A stretch of DNA of 64,000 nt from Proales similis (taxonomy: Eukaryota > Rotifera > Eurotatoria > Ploima > Proalidae), in contig JAGVRJ010000002.1 of assembly GCA_019059635.1 (NCBI GenBank), forward strand, positions 2,976,001-3,040,000. The letters run 5' to 3'. Shown one piece after another: positions 11,430-38,510 of this stretch (its first letter is position 1; the number at the start of each line of letters is the position of its first letter). Below the pieces are notes generated by a model. The model made no database searches, was not told where the DNA came from, and worked only from the letters and a program-made list of their open reading frames with translations. A program made the position numbers and the translations under genes.

Positions 11430-12154
11430 CTAATTTAATTTTCTTTTCGAGTCGACGGCCAGCATTTCGATGAGCTGCCGAAGCCTCTGACGTTGAGAGC
11501 GAACATAATCGGGCTTCAAGCAAGTCCAGTCCAGTTTCAGTCGGCTTTGTTTTTGCACGAGTTCTCTGGCCAAAAGTTCACTGGCCGCTTCGAAATTCAA
11601 CCCACTCAATTTTGGTCGCTTATTTGCTCACGAAGAGGTTTACCGATCACGTAGACGCCACAGTCGGAGCCATTTGTCTGCTGCGGGAAGTCATCTACGA
11701 GCTCGAGCTGTTTGAGAGGCAGCAGCGTTTTCAATTTGAGGAAAAGCGATCGCGCCTGAGCGTTATTTATTCGCCGCGCCGAGTCAAAATGCATGAGCTT
11801 CTCATCCGCTTTTGAGTAAACGAGCAAGCTCCAGTGAGTGCCGCCTGCTTCCATCTCACTCTGGCTGTTGTTGAGCGCGAAAAACACAAACTCTTTGCGA
11901 TCAAGCTCAAGAGGCTGCACAAAGCAAATAGTCGCTTCTTGGCTACTGGCGCATAGCTTCAGGCACTGAACGGTGCTCGGACCCACAAATGCGATCGCAT
12001 GCCTACTCTGGGCAAAGAGCTCGCGTTCAAAGTACTCGTAAGCAAATGAAATGAGCTGATCGTTTAACCATTGGCTTTCGTCAAGCAGCTTTAAATCAGA
12101 CCTGTGCAAGAGAGTATCGTGATAATTCAAAACAATTTCGTCTGCGCCGCTCAT
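11430..12154 (-). CDS. SENP8: NEDD8-specific protease SENP8 (DEN1)
   Basis: SENP8 is a C48-family cysteine protease that matures NEDD8 and removes it from substrates. From the ATG at 12154 the product opens MSGADEIVLNYHDTLLHRSD, followed by LLDESQWLNDQLISFAYEYF (the conserved WLND segment). The catalytic histidine is in GTHWSLLVY, the aspartate in MHFDSA, the oxyanion glutamine in DFPQQTNGSDC, and the catalytic cysteine in GSDCGVYVI. A short intron beginning GTAAAC leads to a last exon, in phase, ending SRLKLDWTCLKPDYVRSQRQ and LIEMLAVDSKRKLN, as in the family C-terminus. At about 220 residues it matches the usual size, and all catalytic residues are present, so it should be active. Confidence 0.93.
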
Positions 12155-13007
12155 CTCCGCCGAATAGAGTTGCACACGCAGCGGCACGGCGCGATGAATA
12201 CAAATGTCAAATCTAGCCTCTCATTGACGCCGAGCAATTTAATGCGCGACAGTAAAGAGCCGAGGATTTAGCCTCACGAACAATAGAAGTGACCTTAATC
12301 CAAGCAAAACGCCGATTTGCTCCACTTTGGCCTTTTTCCTCTTCTTTTTTTCTCTTTTCTCTCTATTCTGCTGGTTCAGAGTGAGAGTTGTCAGCGCACT
12401 GGTCTCTCTCTCTCTCTCTCTTCACTTTATTTGCCCTGAGACCTCTCTGTCCATCTCATTTGAGTCGTTCTAAACGCTTGCATCGGATTGCTGTGCTGTG
12501 GGATGTTGTTGATGCACCAGTCTGGGTTTATTTTTAGACGATCGAACTAGAAAGCGATTTGAACGCTCTTTAGAAAGCAAGCTAATCAGCTGGCCGCCGC
12601 CGCCAACAACGTATGTTGAAACCTGACTCGAAAAGTCCACAATTCGTGTCACTCGCTCAAATGCCATCAATTTTTATGGGCCATACACTGACGGTCTGCA
12701 AATAAATTTATTTGTCACGCAAATTATTCAACGCAAGATAAGAGGCCAATGGACCCGGCGATAACTGGCCAGAAAAAAATTTAAGCGGCACACTTGTGTT
12801 TATGGCTGGTTCACGATGACCACGCGCCATTTCTCACCGCCTGGCTCTCTTTTTATCTCAAACGAGCCATAGCTGAAACAACAAAGGCCAGCATATCGAC
12901 TCGGCACATTTCATTTTTACGATCGAACCTCATCACGGACAAAGTTAGAAACGGAATTCTAGTCAGAGTATGTGTGTGTTGACATTTTAAGTTCACAATA
13001 ACGTGCT
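12155..13007. other. non-coding stretch with a (TC)n repeat
   Basis: It lies upstream of SENP8 and downstream of the small gene at 13008-13474. It contains a (TC)n run at 12403-12421 and no convincing coding exon on either strand. Confidence 0.5.
12403..12421. repeat. (TC)n microsatellite
   Basis: A pure T/C alternation about 19 nt long. Confidence 0.9.
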
Positions 13008-13474
13008 TTATTGCTTGATTGACACGTCGTCATTGGTCTGGCCGAGGCCTGTTTCTCCCTTCAAATGCTCATAGAGTCTCAGGCACTCCTTTACTCTTTG
13101 ATTAATGAGCTCGGCCAAGCGTTTGTTTTTTAGGCCGGCGAAATGTAACCTTTTCATTGATAGGGCTTCGACTCACCGCATTCTTTCGATAATTGGTTTC
13201 ATGGAAATCGGTGCGCTCTGCCTACTAGCCTCGAGATTCCTGCTTGAAAGCAAGCAGCAGGCAAGTAGAAAGCTGTCAGTCGTAGTGCCCGTAGTGGCTC
13301 GTTGTCGTCGTTAATGAAACGGGTCGACCATCAAAATAGGAACTCGTAAAATAGCAATAAAATAAAGAGCGCCGTCCATCGGGGCACCACAGAGCCCTTT
13401 TGAAACCGTTCTCGACTCGCCTATTTATTATTCGATTCTGTCATTTGCCTTACTTACGCCAGAATTTCATTCAT
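13008..13474 (-). CDS. small three-exon gene, product unknown (about 65-80 residues)
   Basis: I do not recognise the family. Exon 1 (13458-13474) reads MNEILA, ends at a textbook GTAAGTAAGG donor in phase 2, and has an in-frame stop upstream. Exon 2 (13177-13239) follows a pyrimidine-rich tract ending TTTCAAGCAG, supplies the one missing base, and reads NLEASRQSAPISMKPIIERM up to a GTGAGT donor. Exon 3 ends RVKECLRLYEHLKGETGLGQ plus TNDDVSIKQ and stop at 13008-13010, the stop overlapping an AATAAA. The exon 3 start is ambiguous. It could be 13149, which leaves only a 27-nt intron and adds LHFAGLKNKRLAELINQ, or 13095, an 80-nt intron with a weak acceptor. The product is probably helical. Agreement of phases, donors and poly(A) signal argues for a real gene. 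Confidence 0.5.
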
Positions 13475-13918
13475 GCGTACTAATTAATCAAATTCTAATG
13501 GAATTTGTGCCTGGCCTCGCTTTCTCCACGTTCGGCAAGAGTGCCCGCACCCGTGCGCGCCTTTTGCACTCGCCTTCTCGCTTTTGCTTTCTAGCCTTTT
13601 AAACAAAAATAACCGACCACGAGCAAATAGCAGCACAAGAGGAAAGGAATTTTACTCTGAGGCAAAACACAAACACACACACCATTCGGCTAAAAACATA
13701 CACCCGACCCACGGTCAGGCCAAATTGGGGAGAAGAATCAAATCGAATTACAGTGAATAAAATGAAAGCAGTTATCAATGAGAGAGAGCGCGTGCCCGCC
13801 TCACTTCCTCAGCTCATTTAGCTCGTAAATTAATTTACTTTTGTTCCTTTTGTTTCTTTACTTTCTTCTACCGATGCACAATGGCCGAGAAAAGCATTTA
13901 AATACTGAATGAAACAGT

Positions 13919-13960
13919 GAGAGAGAGAGAGAGAGAGAGTGTGTGTGTGTGTGTGTGTGT
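13919..13960. repeat. compound (GA)n(GT)n microsatellite
   Basis: About ten GA units run directly into about eleven GT units, giving an abrupt compound dinucleotide repeat. Confidence 0.95.
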
Positions 13961-15292
13961 TTGTGCATATTGGCCTCATTCGTTCGTTTCATAAATATTT
14001 AAATAGAGCAAACGGATAATATCGGACGAAAGGAAGAGACAACGAGAAAGATGCTTATTCACAATTCTTCTTTATCTCTTCTCTCTCTCAAGAGATCGAA
14101 TTAATTAAATTCTAAATTGTATTAAAATGCGAGCCGCTATCGAACTTTCAACTGTCTATCACTTTCCGCTGCCCCCCCCTCCCACACAGACACACACATA
14201 CGGTTCGAGGTTAGAGGTAAGCGCTTGCTCATGAAACAAGCACGACCTTCCTTCCTGACTGCACATGCCCGCCAAAGTCGGATTCGTTTCATTTGAATTT
14301 TATTCATGCCCACTTGTGTATGAAAGCATGTCAGCCTGAGCGAGCGCGCCATCGTTCATCTTTGCTCATCACGCTCGGTCGATTGTAACATTAAAACTAC
14401 TTTAGATCAACATTGGCCAAGCAACAATGTTTTGCATTTACACAAGGCTAACAACAAACTACGAAATGACTGTTTGGTTTGCGGCCCTTTTTAATCTATT
14501 TTCTATCTCCCTCTCTCTCTCTCGGGCCTAACCTCGCTCTCATCAATGGGCCTCTCTTTTCGTTCTAGTTCGTATCTGAATCTATTTGGCATGCGTTCTT
14601 TTTCTCTCTATCTAGTATCTCTTCTCTATCTTCGGATCTGTTTTAGTTCGCATCGCTCGCAGCCTGAACAGGTGTGAAAGGCCGAGCAAGCCAGGCGGCT
14701 GGACGAGTGTGCCGGTCGATAGCCGAGAGGCGTGCAAGCCACTCGTTTGTGGCCATTGTGCACCGATGCAAAGGGCATGCTGCGAAATCGATTAGGCAAC
14801 CACCAGATGCTTTTGTTTCTCAAGTTGTTTTTTTTATGAGTGTGTGTGGTGTGGCTGGGCAACGCGATTGAGAAAAAAGACCGTGCACAAGTGCAACTCG
14901 GGCCAGAGTTGTATGGGCAAGGACGATCACTTATATGAGGGCAAACAATCGGCTAAATATTCAATTAGCTTGAAGAGGTCCGAGTGGGGCAGAGAGAGAG
15001 AGAGGAGTCGAGCCACTTGACTTTGAGTGATTGTGGGAGATGGCTAGAGGAGTGGCTCGCTTAGAGAAGTAGCCGCAAAGTGAATGCGCGCTTCTTTCAA
15101 ATCAATCTTGAGCGGTCGACGGCAGCCGCTCACGCAGGCGCGCATTTGATCGGCGCGTTTCGCATAACTCGACCAACGAGTGATGAATCGCTTCAGCTTT
15201 ATTCCATACCTTCGTGAGCTTTCAAATCCAACAATCTGATTCATTAATCGCATATTGTGTGCGTGGGAAAATTTTCGCCTCCGGTCATGACT

Positions 15293-15318
15293 ATGATGAT
15301 GATGATCATCATCATCAT
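15293..15318. repeat. 26-bp perfect palindrome made of ATG/ATC triplets
   Basis: Four ATG units meet four ATC units plus AT, so the 26 bases equal their own reverse complement. The symmetry ends at the flanking bases. It could form a hairpin or cruciform, but it may simply be two triplet repeats in opposite orientation. Confidence 0.85.
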
Positions 15319-15948
15319 GATCGCCCACCATCACCGCCACCGTCGAAATCGTTTCGTGTTAATGCGGCGTCCCGAGGTCTTGTACAAACGAGAGTCTTTG
15401 GTGGCGAGAAAATTCGCCACCACTGGTAATGATTTGCATCATTTCCTTTCTTTTAATCAGCGTCTTGGTCGCAATCGCATTATTTTCTTTTTTTTTTTCT
15501 TGCTTCACTTTCTCGTTGCGTTTTCAATTAAAATGATTCGTGTGAGTTGCGTTTTGTTTAGCTCGCTCGATCGAAAGGTTAGAAATGATTTCAGTCAACA
15601 AACGCAACAACACATCTGAGCATTAGGTCAGAACGGCCCTCTAGCGACACTTGTAGTATTTACACGCGATGCAACTGTCTCTTTCTCAAGTCCGAGTAGC
15701 CCCTACTAGCATCAGTGTTGGTGTTTTTATTTATGGGTTGACAAGCTTTGAGGCAACCTGTGTTGTGGCTCATTTTTGAGTGCTCCTCCGTCACTTCAAA
15801 CTGAGCAAATCTTTCCCCCTAATGAAATAAGGTTAATCCATATTGATTCAAACGCTCTCTCACCTCTTTCAATTTATTTCTCATATATATGTGTGTGAGG
15901 GCTCGTCCGCTCCCTCTTCCTCTGGTTTGCTTGTCGTATAAGACTTGG

Positions 15949-15967
15949 GTGTGTGTGTGTGTGTGTG
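15949..15967. repeat. (GT)n microsatellite
   Basis: A pure G/T alternation about 19 nt long. Confidence 0.9.
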
Positions 15968-17690
15968 CGGAGAGCGAGCGCCAATTTCATTTTAGCATTT
16001 TCTTCGTCATCACCGGCCCTTTTGTTTGTCCAAGCATTTATTCGAAACCCGCTTGCTTCGGTAATTTTTTCTTTTTTTTTTTCTATAATTTCGCTTCTCT
16101 CAGGCCTCGCTATTCTCGTATCTTGATCGGACTACTTTGCCTTTCATTGTTTTGCGGTCAATAAGCGCATTATATTGCCGGCACCACCGGCTCTGCTTAT
16201 GCTTCTGTTTCATTCGGATTCGGCTAATTCGAAAGATAAGCAGCGTCCAATACAACAACAACAAGAACGAGGACGACGCCGACCCACCACGCCTCTTTGT
16301 TGTTCTCGTATTAAATTACTCAAATGAAGCACAGCAAATGCCGTGCCGACTATGGTTGCACAATCGCTGCCCATTTATTAGCACCGGTCTATTCTGGCCA
16401 GTCAAGTGACCGCATCCATCATCGATTTAGTCTCTTTATTTTCATTTCATATTTTCATTTTCGATTATTAAGTGCTTTTGTTGTTGAATCTGCGCGCGTT
16501 CACATTGGTTAATGCGAACGCGAGGCTTAGAGGTGGATTTCGACGGACGATAGACCAAGCGACCAGATTGACTGTGCGCACATCATTTTCAAATTACATG
16601 CGGCTTAGATTTTGCGCACAAATTGACCAAGTGCGCTTGTTAAAGAGGAATTTGCGTTCATAAGCTCTCTTGGAGCTGCACCTGATCCAATTCGTAGCTT
16701 GAGCTGCTCAACGCCTCTTGCGAGCATATCTGTGTTGCACAAAAAAAAATACTCTCTTTGTTACTCGGATCCGTCTACAGACGACGGCGTTCATTGATAA
16801 GCATTAGCAACTGACGGGCATACGTGACATGCTCGAATAGTTGCAAGTAAGCAATAATCGGGCCGAGTGGTCTGCGGCCAAAGTAGAGAAAGCCGAGCAA
16901 ATCCGGCCAGACGAGGCGCAACTGCCTATTCGGCATCGTTTGAGAGGCGGCGGCAGGATCAGCGCTTGCCACAATATTTGATCGAGCGGCTAAAGAGAGC
17001 GCGGCTCTTTATCAGTTTGCATTTGCTTGCCAAGAGGCTTTTTAGTGGGTCGAGTGAGCGCGATAGCTCTATTATGTTGGTTTACGCGCCAAACTAAGGA
17101 GAGGCATCTGAAATATCACATGCAATTGGCAACTCATCGATTTCCATCGTCCGCGCTCGCTTCTCAGTTGAATTGCCGAGCGAATATCTACACCCACCCA
17201 CATAGCCTCCGACCGAGGTTACTCGAGCAAATCTCAACTCTAAACTAAAGAGGCTCGCCTCTTCTTTCCTCCTACACACATATGTGATCGCAAGTGAACT
17301 GAACGCTCAACAATGCGTTGTTGACCAACATTCTTGTCATTCTTAATGATCGGTCAATATTTGAGTGTTTGACCAGCGCGCTTAATAGTTCTAGTCCGCT
17401 ACCGATACCAGTTGCTTTCTTACTGTATTCATGCGAGTCTGACCTTTTTCAATTCGGCTGCGGCTAATGTACGTCCGAACGCAGACACTGTGCCACATCT
17501 ATTCACAATGGCCCCCATTTTTCTCGAATAAATTAAACACGGTCCAACTAGAAATCGAGGCCGCGCACATGCCATTCAGAATGACCGATAATAGAGCCAA
17601 GGCAGAGAGAGAGAGGTAAAATATGCAGAGTTCAGTCCGTTCACGAACGCTCGCTTAGACCTCGCCTGTTATAGAGGAAATATGCGGACT

Positions 17691-17705
17691 GTGTGTGTGT
17701 GTGTG
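17691..17705. repeat. short (GT)n microsatellite
   Basis: A G/T alternation about 15 nt long, 290 bp before the CCDC88 start. Confidence 0.8.
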
Positions 17706-17990
17706 CGTGCACTAGCGCTCCCGCGCGTGTATGTGTGGGTGGGAATCAGATTGATGGAGCGGAGCATGAGCTCTTAATCGCCCCCTACGATCGATTTGGT
17801 CGTCCGGACAAAATCGTTCGATTGCTAATAATGACCGGTTCTTAATGCAATTTTAGAGAAGAAAAATTTGTCGGTTGTCGTTGGCACTGGTCCGTTATGC
17901 TGACGCCTTAATTAGCCTCGCTGCTGCTAGGACGACGATCAAAAACCGCCATTTACGTCATTTTTCTCTGCGCCAGCCACGCATCTCAAT

Positions 17991-20900
17991 ATGGCATCGA
18001 CATTTTTCATCAATTCAGCATTGGTCAAATGGGTAAGAGTCGTCTTGTGTTGATGCAAGCTCTCCGTCAACTTAACTCTATTCGGCGCTGAATCACAGGC
18101 CGAGAGTATTCTAGACGTTCAGCCATGCTTGGAGTCGTTTGCTAACGGACGTCACTTTTACGAGCTCCTCAAGGCTTGTGACAAACGAGTGCAAAACTCG
18201 AACATGCCCAGCGAAGGCGAGGCAGGAACGGTGCGCTCGCGACTTCTCAATCTTGACTTTGTGCTGAGGAACATTCGCTCTTGCTACCATGACGTTCTCA
18301 ATTTGTGTCTGCTCTATCGCTTGCCGGACATTTTCACAATAGCCAAGCAGCCCGAGAGTGGTAAGGCTCATTGATTTGCTCTCGTCGACTTTAATTCTCC
18401 AATTTCATTTGTCCCAAGACGCAGCTGCCGAGGAAATGGAGAAGATGCTTTTACTGTTGCTCGGACTGGCAATCAACGGCGAGCACAAACAAATGTTCAT
18501 CGAGAAAATTCAACAGAAATTGAAACTGGAAGTTCAAGCGGAGCTCGTGCCTCTAATTCAACAAGTGACCGAAGAGGCCGACTTTTCGCTGCCGAACGCG
18601 TTGTTCGTTCACCTGCTGAACAAGCCCGAGTCGCATTATTTGGACGCCAACTCGCTAAACTTCTCCGACATTGCGCAACTTAACGAATTCCTGGGCCTCA
18701 AGCTGATGCCGAGCTTGAGACGCGTTGTGGACGAACGCGACCAGTACCTCGAGTCAATAATCGAACTTCAGCAAGACAAAGACTATCTAATCCGACAGTT
18801 GAACCAGCGGGACGGCCAGAACGAATGGCTCGAGTCAAATCGACTGGCCGTGAGTCAAGTGAAAGAGGCGTTCATCAAAAAGTCGACAGGCACCAGCCTG
18901 GTCGAATTGAGCGACTCTCAAACCATCTCGACCATCATCCAGACGATCATAAACGAGATGAGCGTCAGGTATTCAGCGTCGGCCGAGGGCGAGACGCTAT
19001 CCAACATGCCAGAAGACAGCGCCTCGTCTATGGTCGAAACCATCATGAACCAAATAAGCAAATTGGACTCGGGCGGTGTGGACTACTCGGCGTCGCTGCT
19101 GGCCGACTTGAAAGACAGAAAGCTAATGAGCAGCAGCGTAAATCAAAAGATCGCAATCGAACTTGTCGAATGCAAAGTGAAACTGCGCCAGCTCATAAAC
19201 GAAATGTAATCCACTTTGCTTACCAGCTCGCTTGTTTATTATTATTTCATTTATTTCTTCTCGTTTACTTGCTGCTGCTGTTTTAAACAAAGTGAGGAGA
19301 AATGCGAGCAGATCGAGAGTCTCAAGCTCGAGACCGACCAGGTCAAATTGCAGCTGAACAAGCTGCGCAACGAGAACATGGAGCTGCAGCAAAGGGCCGC
19401 ACTGGCCAACGTTTACTCTGACGAGCTCGAGTCGCTGCGAGAAAAGTCGATTCGAGTCGACAAGCTTGAGAATGAGATAAGCAAGCTACGCGACCTTCTC
19501 GAAGAGCAAGAGGCGGCCCAAGTTCATTTCGCTGTAAGTAAACTCTCGGACTGGTCGAGCCCAATTGAAACTCTGACGCGCTCTGTGTTGCCCCGGGCCG
19601 TAGGAGCTCAAAAAGGAAAATCTGATTCTGGGCGAGACAAACGCGTTTATGGAAAAAGAGATTGACGAGCTGAACGTGAAACTGCGCTCAATGCAGCGAA
19701 TTGAGAACGAACTGAGTAAACACAAGCTGGAAGTGGACAATCTACTCGAACAGAGAGAAAACGACCACAAACGCCTGGCGCAGTTGTGCGAAAAGAACGT
19801 CAAAGCCGAGCTGGACATGAAGAACCTGCTGAGTCAAAACACGAGTTTGGAGGAAGAGCTGGCCAATTACAAACAGCAGTGTGGCATACTCACAGCCGAG
19901 CTGGCCAAACAGACCGAGGCGCTGAGCGTCCAGCAGAAGAGCATTCAGACCCGCGACCTTCAGCAGGTGGAATTGCTGCGGCTGAAAAACCGCGACCTCG
20001 AGCGCCAAGTAGACGACATTTGGAACGAGCTGAGCAGTCGAGAGCAGGACATTCGAAATCTGCGTGAGGACCTGCGCAACAAAGAGTTGAGTCTGACCGA
20101 GTGCCAGGCAAAGATCAAAGTGCTGAACGCCGAGCTGAGCAGCGAACAGCAGAACAAGCAGAAATCTGATCGAATGCTCGAAGAACAGAAGCAGAAAATA
20201 AGCGAGCTCCAGTCAAAGCTGGACGAGTGCGTGTCGGATACCAAAAGACTCGACCAATCGATTAGGGCCGCAGCCGAGCAAGAGGAGAACGAGAAGCAGG
20301 CCAGCTTCCGCAAACTGTCTCAGATGCACGATCGTCTGAACGAATCGTACAAGAAATTGATGGCTGACTATGACCTGCTGAAGAAGAGCCATTCGCAATT
20401 AGAGTCGGACCAGGACGAGCTGTACGCAGATCTCAACCAAAAGCTGAACCAAATAGCCGAAGTGAGCGAAGAGAGAAACGAATGGCGTGACAAGTGTCAA
20501 CAGCTATTGTCCATTGAGAAGCGAGATATGGAAGTATTGACCGAGACGAACTGTAAAACGATCGAACAGCTCGAGCACGACCACGACTGCCGTCTTGCCG
20601 CCCTCAATGCGGAGATCAGCTCACTCAAGCAACAGGTAAGGCGATCAGCTGCTCATTGTCGACCATTTGAATCGTTCAAAGTTTATCTCGTCCAGCGCAA
20701 ATCGATCGAGCTCAAGGTAAAAGAGCTGAGCGATTCTCTTGAACAAAGCGGCCAAGAAAAAGAAAGGCTTCAATGCGAGCTGAATACGATCAAGGTCGAG
20801 TCCAGCAAACAAGAGGAAAGTATTGAGCGTCAGTCGAATCAACTGATTGGCTTGACCAAACAGATCGAGGTGAGGAGCATACTATCGATGACTGCCTTCA

Positions 20901-22190
20901 ATCGGTTTAATCTCATTGTTTGCAGAGTCTGGAGAACTCGAATGACAGACTGAACGACGAAAAACACCAGTTGTTCGAACAGCTTCACATGGTCATTCAG
21001 CAAAACCAAGAGATTCTCACCCAGACGTTGAGCTCAAAGGACATGTTCCACGAAGAGACCAAATGCTACTTGTAAGTGGTTCACTTTTCATTTTTTCTTT
21101 CACTTCAGAGCAAGCGTCCTAACTCAACTCTCTTTTCAGACAACAACTGAACGAAATGAAAAGGCAGAAAGAAATGCTCGAACAAAAGATCATGGAGCAC
21201 TACAAGAACTCGCCCTCGCTCAAGTCGAAGTAAGTCTCGATCGGCCTTGATTTTAGCTGGCTGCTGATTAGATTGAACGAAAATAGGAAAAAGTCAAGCA
21301 ACTCGTCTAGCCACCAGAACCTGATGGGCGTGGTGTCGAGCAAAACCAAACAGTTTGTGCAAAAGGTGCGCAATAAATCATCGTACAATTTGGAGGCCAG
21401 CCACGCCGAGCTTCAAAGCCCCAGGAACGACTCGTCGCCCAATCAGTCTTTTTGCCACAAGTACTCTGCCGATGACATAAACTATTTGACAGTACAGGCG
21501 CGCGCCAATTTGTTCAGCGACGAGAAAGCGACCAACGAGCCGGCGGCCATTGAAAAGCAAGCAACGTGTTTATCGTCGTCGTCGTCCACTTCTTCGGCAT
21601 CGAGCACCTCCTCTTCTTCTTGCATCCAAGACACTGCAATCGGCGACAAGCGTGCGGCAGAGAGCAAGGCCAAGAATAAAATTGATCCGAAAAATTTGAA
21701 ACTCGGCGGACGGCCACAATCGATCTGCTCGTCGAGCTGCTCGTCGCCCGTTTTGTCGCTCAGCTCGCCAACTACTACAAGTCAAGAGCCAATGAACAAA
21801 CGAGTCGAGAGCCCGTTCATGACAAACACAGCATTAAACCTGTCGCCTGTGGCCAACTTGTCCATCTCTGGCACTCGAAACTCAACCGGCGCAAAAATCA
21901 AACGCAACCTGAACCCGTCGCTCGCTCTCTTCTCAAAAGGAGTCAACTCAAACAGCATTCAACTAATCAACCCAAGCTACTCATGTTCAAAACCGCTTAA
22001 GTCTGTGCCGCAGTCCAGTCCAAATGAGCCAATTTATCGACATCGAATTTCCACTGACTTTGATTGCCGATTTAAAACTGATCACAGCTTCGATAAATCG
22101 TTTGATTCGGAGACAAAAAAGCAGCAGTCAAGACAGCAGCCCGAGCAGTCGGCTCCTGGCGAAATGTGGCTTGAGTACGGCTGTATATAA
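17991..22190 (+). CDS. CCDC88 family protein (Daple/girdin-like)
   Basis: CCDC88 proteins link microtubules, actin, G-alpha subunits and Dishevelled to cell polarity and migration. Exon 1 (ATG at 17991) reads MASTFFINSALVKW and ends at GTAAGAG. The next exons give an N-terminal Hook-type domain (LLNLDFVLRNIRSCYHDVLN; MLLLLLGLAINGEHKQMFIE; LRRVVDERDQYLESIIEL). A long coiled coil follows, with the family stretch NVYSDELESLREKSIRVDKL. The family segment ILTQTLSSKDMFHEETKCYL then leads into LNEMKRQKEMLEQKIMEHYK. The last exon (21287 on) is a Ser-rich tail ending WLEYGCI, a PDZ-binding C-terminus like the GCV end of vertebrate Daple. I see no G-alpha-binding (GBA) motif in the tail. The product is about 1,150-1,200 residues, shorter than vertebrate Daple or girdin. 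An AATAAA lies at 22396-22401. Confidence 0.88.
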
Positions 22191-22666
22191 TGCCTTTTGA
22201 CTGGCTTTCATCAACGCCGCTAGTTTATTCTCTGCAATTCGTTCATTTGAGCAAATACCGTGCAATTATTGTATTGAATGCTTATTTTTTTCTCTGTAAT
22301 TTTCTCACTCACTCGCTCGAATTTCCATTTTGCTCTGTTTCATCCTTTTCTCTTTAAAGCGATTATTGTGCTGGAGCTTTTATAAGTTGATATTTAATAA
22401 ACAAAGTTTTGTTGCTGAAACGCTGTTTGATCGGCTGACCGGGTGGCCAATGCGTCTGCTTGGCTGTTGGCTTCCCCATTCCTATTTTGACTACTGGGTT
22501 CTCTCTTGGTTTTATTCGATTAAGAGAATAAAGCAGAGCGAATGAATTAGGGCGAGGAAAGGCTTCAGTTTTAAAATAGAGAAGAAGACAAGAGCACTAA
22601 GGAAAGAGTTGCATGGTTACAATCAGCTAAGAAGGGCGTTCAATTCGATTCGATCATATTCGTGTC
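22191..22666. other. tail-to-tail spacer between CCDC88 and the dynein gene
   Basis: It holds the CCDC88 3' UTR with an AATAAA at 22396-22401 and presumably the dynein 3' UTR on the other strand. No further coding potential was seen. Confidence 0.6.
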
Positions 22667-37816
<15,150 letters not shown>

Positions 37817-38510
37817 TTCTGCTCGCCGAAAACTAGTCTCTAATGGAGAGAAAGCGATTAATTTGCCTCTAGAACAATTGGTGTCGGCCGCCTGATGGAC
37901 AACTTGTTGAACGAAGGAGAGCGGAGCGTTTCACTTCGATCAAAAACAATCGTGAGGGAAAACCGCAGCAACCGAGACCAATTAATAATCTTATATAATT
38001 AATATATAATTATTTCGACATGGTGTTCGCAAGTGTAAATGCCTCGTGTTGCTAGGCAACAGTCTCTAGAGTGACGCGCATCGTTTTGCGTTGATTGTAA
38101 AACTTCTTTAAACGCTCAAAAGGGAATTGTGCGCTTGCAAGCGTGCTAGGGCTGGCGAGAGGGAGAGAGACTCGGTTGAACTTGTTCGAGACTTGGGTTC
38201 GAGATTTGATCTGGGCAACTTGCGTCTACGCGTTCTGGGCAAACGAAGGGAAAAAATAAAACAACTCAATTGACTTGCAAAGGGCCAGTGTCACTTTATG
38301 GGCAAACATAAACAAGCGATCTCTGAATAAAAACTCTGCCCAACGAGTTGAAGAGTCCGATAGCGGATTAGCGGACGTTTAAGCACATGAAGTGGAAATT
38401 ATATTCGCTTCGAATGACCCACCAGCTATTGACCAAGTTGATACACGAGACGAGAGCTCCAAGTCTGCAAGCAAACAAGCCACGAACATAAAGTTTTATT
38501 GAAATGAAAT
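37817..38510. other. spacer between the dynein start and the K2P channel end
   Basis: About 700 bp, expected to hold the dynein promoter (minus strand) and the K2P 3' UTR, with an AATAAA (minus strand) about 12 nt past the K2P stop. An AT-rich near-palindromic patch lies near 37990-38015. No coding exon was seen. Confidence 0.55.

Larger units (their letters stand above)
13475..17990. other. 4.5-kb gene-poor, microsatellite-rich interval
   Basis: No exon chain with matching phases was found on either strand. The interval is rich in simple repeats: (GA)n(GT)n at 13919-13960, GA runs near 14995, a 26-bp palindrome at 15293-15318, (GT)n at 15949-15967 and 17691-17705, and many poly-T tracts. 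It precedes the CCDC88 gene and may hold its distal regulatory DNA or undetected non-coding RNA. Confidence 0.55.

Noticed and set aside
14196-14220. GGTTCGA-like element resembling a tRNA T-loop
   Set aside because: No matching acceptor stem, D-arm or anticodon arm around it; no tRNA could be folded by eye anywhere in the window.
15044-15340. Minus-strand 98-residue ORF with an Asp/His run
   Set aside because: The Asp/His run is just the ATG/ATC triplet repeat read as protein; the rest shows no coding signature.
16775-16936. Minus-strand 53-residue ORF (MPNRQLRLVWPDLLGFLYFG onward) with a possible downstream exon after a poly-T tract near 16735
   Set aside because: The downstream exon joins only in a phase that stops after a few residues, and there is no poly(A) signal or family resemblance.
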